Of a DNA stretch of 64,000 bases, positions 35,401-44,630 are shown in pieces. The stretch spans positions 1-64,000 of the forward strand of contig JAUCBJ010003513.1 of assembly GCA_032718475.1 (NCBI GenBank), read 5' to 3'. The position numbers and the translations under genes are program-made. How positions within the stretch are numbered: position 1 is the stretch's first letter; every line of letters begins with the position of its first letter. This DNA is from Nemertoderma westbladi. Taxonomy: Eukaryota; Xenacoelomorpha; Nemertodermatida; Nemertodermatidae. The notes under the pieces were generated by a model. The model was given only the letters and a program-made list of their open reading frames with translations. It was not told the DNA's origin and searched no databases.

Positions 35401-37307
35401 TCAATGGTGTTACAATCAATGTTTAGTATGGTCTTACAATCAGCGTTTAGTATGGTGTCAATGGTGTTACAATCAGGGTTTAGTATGGTGTTTCAATCAA
35501 TGTTTAGTATGGTCTTACAATCAGCGTTTAGTATTGTGTTACAATCAATGTTTAGTATGGTCTTACAATCAGCGTTTAGTATGGTGTCAATGGTGTTACA
35601 ATCAGGGTTTAGTATGGTGTCAATGGTGTTACAATCAGGGTTTAGTATGGTGTTACCATCAGCGTTTAGTATTGTGTTACAATCAATGTTTAGTATGGTC
35701 TTACAATCAGCGTTTAGTATGGTGTCAATGGTGTTACAATCAGGGTTTATTTAGTATGGTGTTACAATCAATGTTTAGTATGGTTTTACAATCAGCGTTT
35801 AGTATTGTGTTACAATCAATGTTTAGTATGGTCTTACAATCAGCGTTTAGTAAGGTGTCAATGGTGTTACAATCAGGGCTTAGTATGGTCTTACAATCAG
35901 CGTTTAGTATGGTGTTACAATCAACGTTTAGTATGGTGTTACAATCAACGTTTAGTATGGTTTTACAATCAACGTTTAGTATGGTGTTACAATCAGCGTT
36001 TAGTATGGTGTTACAATCATCAGCATTAGGTATGGCATGGTGTCAATGGTGTTACAATCAGGGTTTAGTATGGTGTTACAATCAACGTTTAGTATGGTGT
36101 TACAATCAGCGTTTAGTATGGTTTTACAATCAACGTTTAGTATGGTGTTACAATCAGCGTTTAGTATGGTATTACAATCAGTGTTTAGTATTGTGTTACA
36201 ATCAATGTTTAGTATGGTCTTACAATCAGCGTTTAGTATTGTGTTACAATCAATGTTTAGTATGGTCTTACAATCAGCGTTTAGTATGGTGTCAATGGTG
36301 TTACAATCAGGGTTTAGTATGGTGTTACAATCAACGTTTAGTATGGTGTTACAATCAGGGTTTAGTATGGTGTTACAAACAGCGTTTGGTGTGGTCTTAC
36401 AATCAACGTTTAGTATGGTGACAATCAACGTTTAGTATGGTCTTACAATTAGCGTTTAGTATGGTGTTACAATCAACGTTTAGTATGGTTTTACAATCAA
36501 CGTTTAGTATGGTGTTACAATCAACGTTTAGTATGGTGTTACAATCAACGTTTAGTATGTGGTCTTACAATCATCGTTTAGTATGGTCTTACAATCAGGG
36601 TTTAGTATGGTGTTACAATCAACGTTTAGTATGTGGTCTTACAATCAGCATTTAGTATGGTGTCAATGGTGTTACAATCAGGGTTTAGTATGGTCTTACA
36701 ATCAGCGTTTAGTATGGTGTCAATGGTGTTACAATCAGGGTTTAGTATGTTGTTACAATCAACGTTTAGTATGGTCTTACAATCAGCGTTTAGTATGGTG
36801 TTACAATCAGGGTTTAGTATGGTGTTACAAACAGCGTTTGGTGTGGTCTTACAATCAACGTTTAGTATGGTGACAATCAACGTTTAGTATGGTCTTACAA
36901 TTAGCGTTTAGTATGTTGTTACAATCAACGTTTAGTATGGTGTTACAATCAACGTTTAGTATGGTGTTACAATCAGCGTTTAGTATGGTATTACAATCAA
37001 TGTTTAGTATGGTGTTACAATCAGCGTTTAGTATGGTGTCAATGGTGTTACAATCAGCGTTTAGTATGGTATTACAATCAATGTTTAGTATGGTGTTACA
37101 ATCAGCGTTTAGTATGGTGTCAATGGTGTTACAATCAGGGTTTAGTATGTTGTTACAATCAACGTTTAGTATGGTCTTACAATCAGCGTTTAGTATGGTG
37201 TCAATGGTGTTACAATCAGGGTTTAGTATGTTGTTACAATCAACGTTGAGTATGGTGTTACAATCAACGTTTAGTATGGTGTTACAATCAGCGTTTAGTA
37301 TGGTGTA
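26433..37307. repeat. 10.9-kb satellite with 24-bp unit and higher-order structure
   Basis: About 450 copies of a 24-bp unit beginning TTTAGTATGGTGTTACAATC. Variation is confined to a few sites (GTG/GTC/GCG; CAGCG/CAACG/TAGCG). Higher-order periods are visible: TTTAGTTAGGTC recurs at about 28453 and 29269 (816 bp, 34 units), and GCATTAGGTATGGC recurs at about 34208 and 34738 (530 bp). From about 32800, many units carry an extra 9 bp (TCAATGGTG), making 33-bp variants. The unit has no stop in two forward frames, which produces very long but repetitive open frames (MVLQSAFS or LVWCYNQR per unit). I treat these as satellite, not genes. Confidence 0.95.
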
Positions 37308-37375
37308 ATTATTTTTATAAAATTAAGTCGGGAAATTATCACGTAAATTCTTCAAGGAATTGAAACTATTGTGGA

Positions 37376-37408
37376 GGTTCACCCAGCCATTGTATGGCTG
37401 GGTGAACC
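37376..37408. repeat. Perfect 15-bp stem hairpin
   Basis: GGTTCACCCAGCCAT, a 3-base loop (TGT), then its exact reverse complement. It begins about 70 bp after the satellite ends. Confidence 0.8.
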
Positions 37409-38690
37409 AGGGTTTGAAATTTTAAAGTAATTTAAAGGTAAATTTAAAGTACATATCACCTAATAGCGAACCATTTTCGACCAAAAAGTTACTAATTTTA
37501 AATCAATATCGCTAGTTTTGCCTTTTTGGTATATTATCGCGTACTTCCCAAGGTGGCCATTCGCCTCTGATATTCGACTTGGCTGTCGGGGACCCGATTT
37601 TACGAAAATCCATTTATCTCCGCTTCCACTGGGTCTTTTTGAAAATTTAAAACAGCCTCCGTAAATGTTCCATCCATCGCTAGGTAGTTATTTTCCGAAG
37701 CCCCCCCCCCCCCCCCTTCATGCCTTCATTCGTATTTCCCTGTAGCCAGTTCTTTTCCCCCAATCTATTGCGCGGACTCCGTTCAAAAACTGCACGGGGT
37801 ATCCAGAAATCCAACAGTCTTTCAAATATCTATCCCGGGCGGTTACGTAATGATCGCCGCCGTCGGTCAGTCGCCGGAACCTGAGCAACTGCGATGTGGC
37901 AACCGCCCGTAAAGACTGTTTACTATGGTTACTGCAAAATGGAACTGGGAGTTTTCTAGATAAAGGTTTAATATAAACTCTAGTTTATACAGTATATGCC
38001 CCTCACTATCCCTGTACAACTCCAAGTCAATAAAAATATATATTTTGAAATTCAACGGTTAACTTAATTATATCCGTCCCATAAACCTCGTTACTGGCCC
38101 TATTATATCGATTAACTATTTCCGCCTTAACTACTTCGCTGGATAATTTACTCCCAAAAATAGCCTCTCCGTTTTATAAACATAACTCTTTTCGTATATT
38201 CTCAACCTGTTCTTCTGATACAATGAAAGCCCTGAAGTCGGCTTGTCGGTTCGTGGAAAATATAACCTCGTGGCATCCACCGCCACAGTCCAAATCGGGA
38301 TCATAAACCCGAGCGCCGTTGATACAAGTAGCCTCATTCTCCATTACCTCGAGGAGAAAAGGAAAAATATAATTAACTTTTATTATAAGTTCGTAAAATT
38401 TACGAAGTCGTATCTCTCTGTATTAAACGGAACCACATCTCGCAAAACCGAGCGCGTTAAAAGGGAGGCTAATTAAATGAAATAGATAGCAGGTGTTGAT
38501 TAAACAGTCCTCGCTGTCTATTTCTATCGCTATTAGCAACACCTGTACACAAGAGTGAATGCGATAATAAACTGTTGCCCACTTCCATCATCGGACCATA
38601 GCCATCATCGGCTAGCTAACCATTACTTTAAAATTGTTATTTTTATATTTATTTTACTGACTGTTTAAATAATTCAATTTATTTTAGAAA

Positions 38691-38745
38691 AGGGGGTGGG
38701 GTGGGGGGGGGGGGGGGTGGGGTGGGTTGTGGGGGTTGGGGGTAG
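38691..38745 (+). other. G-quadruplex-prone G tract
   Basis: Many runs of 3-16 Gs separated by single T or GT within 55 bp, about 440 bp upstream of the receptor start codon. Confidence 0.7.
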
Positions 38746-39181
38746 ACACATAGAGAGCTTGTCAGTGCATTCGTCACATTCAAAACCCTCATTCTAAATA
38801 TAACCAACTTTTACTTGCAATTTAGCATAATGTTATGTTAGCAACATAATATGGCACCTCCCCCACTACTGGTTCATCTTGAAGGCCCATCAAATTCTGG
38901 CAAGGCTAGTCGATAGTTTAACTATTTGAATGAGCCACGGCACCGTAAACTTTCCCATCGCACATATAACCCATATAATAGTAAATAAAATATAACCCAT
39001 TTCACATGTTACCTATCACTTCTAACCGTTTGAATGTTATGAAAATTAATCAACACTATGAAAATATGATAACCATAAATAGCTGTAATTATTTAAATAA
39101 TTAATTATCCCGTAACATTAGTGTATTATTTACTATATTTGTTTCCCTTCCTTCCCAATCGACACAAAGATTGGTTGTATC

Positions 39182-40783
39182 ATGTATATCACGATGGCAT
39201 ATATAGGATTTAAATGGTCTATTATAATTGCGATTGTATTGAATGTCATGGGAGAGGAAATGCCGCCCATTCAGAACTTAAAGAATTTTATATTTGACTC
39301 ATATTTTAAAGGCGTTAGACCTGTCTTCTACAAGGATGACATTGTTTACGTTGATGTACAATTAGACATTGGAAGCATTATTGAGTTGGATATTGTTGAT
39401 TCAAGCATAGAGTTGACAATGTGGATTAAATTTTCTTGGGTCGATATAAATCTTGTTTGGGACCCTGATGAATATTTTGGGACATACGAACTCTCATTAA
39501 ATCCTGACCAGATTTGGTCACCCAGAATAACATTATTGGGAATTGTTAATAAGCAATACGGAGATGGTGTTGATTACGTTACAGTGCACTGCACCGGATA
39601 TGTGGAATCCTACCATAGATGGTCTCTTAAGGTATCGCAAAACTTTTCTCCAAGATATTTCCCATATGACATTCAATTAGTAAAGTTTATGATTGAATCG
39701 TGGACCTACAATGAAACAAAGGTTGTACTAAACTGGGCAGAACACATGAGGGGTGCAGGAAGTAAGATTAAATTCACCTCAAATGAGTGGCAATGGAAAC
39801 AAGCCATTGTAACTTCCACAAAATCTAATCATATTTCAATTGACGGTAAACAGAACTCCACCTTTACTCAACTAGTCTATGTGATGACGTTACATCGAAA
39901 TCCAGATTTCTATTTCAAGACGATAATTTTCCCGGCTATTGTCATCAGTATGATCATTCCTCAGCTCTTCCTTGTACCCATAGAGAACGGCAACAGACTC
40001 GGCTTAGCCAGTGGTCTATTTTTTGCCCAAATGCTCAACCTTGTACTGGTGCAGGAATTTCTGCCGCCAGCCTCAAAGGAAGAACCACTCCTCGCTCAAC
40101 TTTATTTCTTACATGTTGTAGTAACATTGATTTGCGTGACAGCCAGTATCGTTATAGAGCATGTCTTCAGCATTTTCTCAGACACAAACAGGTCGGAACA
40201 TAAAACGACCAATAACAAAGTAGATGAAGAATCATTGCAATCTGTAAATAACATTTGTAGTGCCCTTCAGAAGAATGTCGAGAACAAATCCACACATTTA
40301 AAGGAAAACCGAAAATTGTCAATTCTTCCAAAGAATTGGAATAAAGATGTAATGTTGTTAAAGAACAGGTTAAATCTAGTTAAATGTTGCGATCGGGCTA
40401 TGTTTATTTTGTGTGCTATATTTGTAATCGCTTCTAATAGTTGGGTTATGGTTGTTTTGGAACCGCCAACCTCGGATTTATTGATCTCAGATCTTGTTAA
40501 AGAAATAGAGGCCAGTGAGGCTTATCTTGCGAAAGAATCGGAAGTGGTTGTTGTTACAACAGAGTCTGGAGTAGGGGATGTTACTGATGATGAGTTTGAT
40601 ATTGGCGCTGGTGACCCAGATTATGGGCCTGAATATGGCCCTACGACCCCGCGATTCAACGTATTGGACAATGGATTGGATGCGAGTAGTGATTCAATGT
40701 CACCCTTGGCAATCCACTGCTTATGTAAATGGCTCATGTTCATCATATTGTTTACTACTACTACCAGTTTGTTTGGGATCTAA
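39182..40783 (+). CDS. Pentameric ligand-gated ion channel subunit (nicotinic-like), lacking Cys-loop cysteines
   Basis: A 533-residue intronless gene. Signal peptide about 1-24 (a second Met at residue 5 is an alternative start). The extracellular ligand-binding domain (about 25-243) has WSPRITL, FPYDIQ and SWTY at family positions. M1 is about 244-268, M2 about 272-292, M3 about 302-328, then an intracellular loop, and M4 about 404-426 preceded by the usual DR. In this family two cysteines 14 positions apart bracket the FPxD loop; here those positions are Gln153 and Val167, so the namesake disulfide cannot form. The adjacent-cysteine pair of nicotinic alpha subunits is absent too. M2 is flanked by ENGNR rather than the GEK-type motif of cation channels, so ion selectivity is not predictable. 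A 107-residue tail follows M4: acidic, then Pro/Gly-rich, ending in a hydrophobic stretch (about 509-531). Probably a divergent, lineage-specific receptor. Confidence 0.85.
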   Translation: MYITMAYIGFKWSIIIAIVLNVMGEEMPPIQNLKNFIFDSYFKGVRPVFYKDDIVYVDVQLDIGSIIELDIVDSSIELTMWIKFSWVDINLVWDPDEYFGTYELSLNPDQIWSPRITLLGIVNKQYGDGVDYVTVHCTGYVESYHRWSLKVSQNFSPRYFPYDIQLVKFMIESWTYNETKVVLNWAEHMRGAGSKIKFTSNEWQWKQAIVTSTKSNHISIDGKQNSTFTQLVYVMTLHRNPDFYFKTIIFPAIVISMIIPQLFLVPIENGNRLGLASGLFFAQMLNLVLVQEFLPPASKEEPLLAQLYFLHVVVTLICVTASIVIEHVFSIFSDTNRSEHKTTNNKVDEESLQSVNNICSALQKNVENKSTHLKENRKLSILPKNWNKDVMLLKNRLNLVKCCDRAMFILCAIFVIASNSWVMVVLEPPTSDLLISDLVKEIEASEAYLAKESEVVVVTTESGVGDVTDDEFDIGAGDPDYGPEYGPTTPRFNVLDNGLDASSDSMSPLAIHCLCKWLMFIILFTTTTSLFGI

Positions 40784-41289
40784 ACAAACATTATGGCAGC
40801 TCTGAATGGTCATCTTTTTATTATTTTTATTTATATATTTTATATATTGTGTTTTCAACCATACCCAGAATCTACAGTAGTTGTCACTGGATAAAAGGAA
40901 CCAAACCTCACCAATAATAGTTTCTTTGTTGCTATTAAATTAAAATCCACGTTGCTATGGTAAAAATCATGAAATTGAAAGTGATTTGAATTGTTTGTTT
41001 TGAAAGACTGCGGTATTATCAAGATAACGTACATAATTATTGAGGTTTATTGATTCCCTCATACAGTGCATTGCATACAAACAGATGGTGATGATTTCTC
41101 TCCAAATATGTGTACTAACATCTTATAAATATATATCGTTGGTTGTTTATTTCCTTCTTTATTTCCCTCATACCAGAGAAATCTTAAACTGTCTGTATCC
41201 TCTTGTGTGACAGAGACTTAGTGAAACATTGCTTGGACGTCGCATGTAAATGCGTATTTCCCTTCTCTAAAATGCCACGAAATATCTAG
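40784..41289. other. 3' flank of the receptor gene
   Basis: AT-rich, with no consensus AATAAA immediately after the stop; no gene recognised. Confidence 0.45.
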
Positions 41290-41900
41290 TCCCCTATTAT
41301 AGACCTATTATACTATGTCCTTCCACTAAGTAATCATTTAAACATTTCCCGCCTATTTTCGCTCTGGTATCCTGTAGTACTACCCTATATCGATCCTCAT
41401 GTGGTTCCCATACTGTGTGTAATGGTAGATAGTTTGTCTTTACGTTGACATTTATTCCTCCTGGTAATTTCACCGCCCATCCCTTTGTGTATTTGTCGAT
41501 CGCCGCTTGCACCTCATTACGTTGCTTGTTGTTTCTTGCCAACTTTTACTTAAGACTTTCCAATCTTTTTAGTGCCATTCCTTTACTATATTTCTCAACT
41601 CTTGTTTCTCGTCTCTCCAGAGCATCCAATTTCGAAATGTCCTTCTTTAAATTGGATGGTATTACTCATAAGCACTCTTGCGCGTATATCCTCATGTGAA
41701 TCTCCCAATATCATATTGAATAATCCCTCGCAATCGTGGTTAGAAAGGTTATATCCATGTCGATTTCTTTGGGTCTCCGATAATTAATTCCTGGCTTCTT
41801 CGTCTCCGCTCTCGTCCAGCCGCTCTACTCCCTTCGGAATCTTGGCGTGTCGATAGTTTACCCATCCGAGTGGTGTTAGTTTCGCCCATGGTCCACTCTT
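41290..41900 (-). pseudogene. Fragment of BEL/Pao-type pol (protease-RT linker region)
   Basis: Minus-strand blocks resemble the Pao order: a TPLGW motif near 41870, a region around NHDCEGLFN, MALKRLESLK, KLARNNKQRNEVQAAIDKY and then NYLPLHTVWEP...RVVLQDTRA...CLNDYLVEG at the start of reverse transcriptase. Frames change and there are stops (for example before KLARNN), so it is dead. No LTRs are visible around it. Confidence 0.6.
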
Positions 41901-41959
41901 TATCCCTCTTCTTTCATCGATTGTCTCAAAACATTCCTGGTTATCCACTTCAATTAGTA

Positions 41960-42020
41960 CAAAAATTTTGTAAAAAAAAAATTAAAATTAAAAAAAAAAT
42001 GAAAAAAAAAATCATTAAAA
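41960..42020 (+). repeat. A-rich microsatellite
   Basis: Runs of 7-10 A broken by T, G and C. A copy of the repeat also found at 21755-22165 follows at about 42225-42320. Confidence 0.6.
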
Positions 42021-42439
42021 AATGGGGAAATATTATGAAATCAAGAAAAAAGAAAACTGATTATTTGAAATTTGGAAATTTAGTGAAGTTTATGAAATTA
42101 CCTTTTATATATCAAAAATTATTGCAAAAACGGTTAAGAAATGTCATTCTGAGTAAATCGCCTTCAAAATTCAAACCTTCCCGCGCAAAATTGCCTGAAA
42201 AGAGCCAAAATTATATTTACGAGGTTTTTCGGGTCGCTGATTTCAGTACCGATGTCAGTTTTAATATTTGGTGGAATCTAGTCTGTCCGTCTTACATTTT
42301 GACAGACAGATATTTCACGATAACTCGAGATCTAACATATATCTCTCGAAGCGGTTAGCAGATTTGAACAATAATTTAAATTATTATTGGCTATAGAAAA
42401 TGTCATGTCATTGTGTCACTAGTATTTGTCTGACAACTT

Positions 42440-42884
42440 GTTACAGCTACTACTACTACTAGGATCGGCGTGCCGCATTGCAGCTGCATTTTTAAGAATG
42501 CTGTGCCGGCTTGTCGACAAAATTGCACCGCCACAACTCCCTATCACCCATGACATTTGCTAGATCATCCGCATCTTCAAGGCCAGTGTCCTTTAAGATA
42601 CGTCTCAAGAAAGTCATGGGCTGTCCACCATGCTTATTCACTCCATGAGGCTGCCAAAGTACAAGATTATGCACTGGCTGGTCCTCACGGCGAAAGCAAT
42701 ATCCTGCAAAGCGGAGGCGATTTTGTTCTAGTGTCAAGCTTGGGTGAACCAATGAGACACCTCCAATGTTATATAGTGTTTGGTTGGAGATGTGTGCATT
42801 GTACTTGACACAATGAACCCGGCTATCGACTGTGGAAATAGAAATTTCATTCCAACCCATGAAACTTTCGAACGGCCATATCAC
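42440..42884 (-). pseudogene. 3' end of a second LINE (RT-protein C-terminus)
   Basis: The minus strand encodes RLRFAGYCFRREDQPVHNL, LWQPHG and then DLANVMGDRELWR, the conserved C-terminal tail of many invertebrate endonuclease/RT LINE proteins (RTE- and CR1-related). A short TAG microsatellite near 42450-42465 marks the 3' end. The reverse transcriptase core is absent. Confidence 0.6.
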
Positions 42885-44144
42885 TCTTATTTTTCAACTA
42901 AAGAGTTCGAATTGTGTTACATATTATTTGGAATCCTTGCACGGCACGTCACTATAATGTTGAAGAATAACTGCGGTGTAACTGGTGCAATATCGACGGA
43001 GACACTCTTTTGTACTGTGTAACTATTGATTGAAAGCTAATAAATAATAATACTGTAAAAACATATAAGTAAGTACCTGTGTTGAAAGGGGCCGCAGGTG
43101 TACCGGTACCGTCTTAACAATGAATAATAAAACCTTTGGGGGGGGGGGGGGGGTCATTAAACAACCCCCCCCCCCCCCCCCCCCAGGACATGGTGTGTAT
43201 TACGTTTCATGATTTTGTTTGAATGTGTTTATTATATTCAATAATTTTGCATTCACTATACTGTAGGTGTTATCATGATGATTATCATGATATTGTTGTT
43301 AAAGAGAAAACCTTTACATCTGTGACAAAAGTGCCCAATTTTTTTGGTAGGTAGTATTTGGTGAGTGTTTCACAGAATGTTGAACGAAATTATTTAGCTA
43401 ATTATTCTAAAGAATCACGATTAAATACTCAGCCAATCATTTGGCGAGATAAAGCAAGCTGGCTTATTAGTCTGGTACCTTACACTAGTGCCTATGTCCT
43501 ATTGATGTAATTACCCGTTGCCAAGTAGTGCTGAGGTGGTTGGACTGTTTCCCAGCGCCAGCAGATAGGCAAGGCAATAGCAAGCATGCCAATGAATGAC
43601 GGAGCTGGAAGTATAGAGATACGGTGGCATTTTGATAACTTAATTACGTTTAGATCAATTAAAAACACATTTCTTAAAGCAAATCACTTGAACTAATTAA
43701 AAACTATAATGGAATGGGGTATGGGGATTACAGCTGTATACTTTTTAAGTATAATTATTTATATCTTATACTATAAATAAGTTTACCATTTACCATAACC
43801 AACATTAATTAATTAATCATTAATTAATTAACTGAATTTATCTTACCTTCTCGAAGGCCAAACGAAAATACAACTTGGAAAATTTCTAAACTTTTGCCAA
43901 ACAACATGTGTACCAAGTTTGGATAGATTTCATTAAGATTTGGCTTCAAATTATTAAAGTTTAAAATTTGGCATAACAGAACAACGGAATATCGGAACAA
44001 CAGAATAACAGAATAACAGACACACCGATTGAGTTAGTGGTACCTGTATGCTAAGTTCGCTTACTTTCGTGGCTCGCCCCACAATTATCGTGTACGGATC
44101 AAAACGTGACAATTATTGTCTACTTCCCTCTTACATAAAGAACA
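42885..44144. other. Intergenic region downstream of GCLC
   Basis: Contains a G16/C18 inverted homopolymer pair (43137-43185) and AT-rich sequence. A CAGAATAACAGA microsatellite occurs near 43980-44020. No gene seen. Confidence 0.45.
43137..43185. repeat. Poly(G)/poly(C) inverted pair
   Basis: A run of about 16 G, an 11-base spacer (TCATTAAACAA), then about 18 C. It could form a GC hairpin or G-quadruplex/i-motif; the exact lengths are vulnerable to sequencing error. Confidence 0.7.
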
Positions 44145-44630
44145 TTACGTATTAGGCTTAACCTTACAAGCAGTTCCCACACCCGGATACTGTGACCCAG
44201 ATGAACGCTGAACCTCAGTAATAGAGTTCAACAGATCGTAACACACGCTCTTAGTGACTACCGAGTCCTTCTTGTACTCGGGATGTGCGAGGATACGTGA
44301 CCTCATCCATTGCGCGGTGGTTGGTATGCGACCGGACGCTCTGTCCCCGACCAACTCGATGTATCCGTACAGACGACTCCGCGTCTCGGAATCCATGTCC
44401 GGCAGACCGTCGACGTACGAACGAAGCAACCCCGCCACCCCCACAAACCCTTCCTTCTTCCCGTTAATAATCTCGTCTATTGTTAGTAATTCTTTGTCAA
44501 GACAATCGAAACCCTCATCATGAATACTTTCAACTAAATCCTTCCGCTTATTCTCTTGTTTGCATTGAAAATAGAACTTCGAGTTGACAGCAGCTCCGCG
44601 TTTTTGGCATTCTGACATATTCTTGTGGAC
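44145..44630 (-). CDS. GCLC exon 9 (terminal)
   Basis: Acceptor TTATTTTCAG; 161 codons plus stop. Contains [40 protein letters not shown] and [10 protein letters not shown]. The C-terminus is slightly longer and differs from human after the last helix, as is usual between phyla. Confidence 0.95.
   Translation of the reverse strand, partial: VHKNMSECQKRGAAVNSKFYFQCKQENKRKDLVESIHDEGFDCLDKELLTIDEIINGKKEGFVGVAGLLRSYVDGLPDMDSETRSRLYGYIELVGDRASGRIPTTAQWMRSRILAHPEYKKDSVVTKSVCYDLLNSITEVQRSSGSQYPGVGTACKVKPNT

Larger units (their letters stand above)
37308..39181. other. Intergenic region upstream of the receptor gene
   Basis: It contains a perfect hairpin (37376-37408), a C tract (about 37700-37717), a G-rich stretch (38691-38745) and AT-rich sequence. 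The open stretches at 38131-38337 (-) and 38243-38476 (+) overlap each other and resemble nothing I know. No TATA box is obvious near 39182. Confidence 0.5.
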
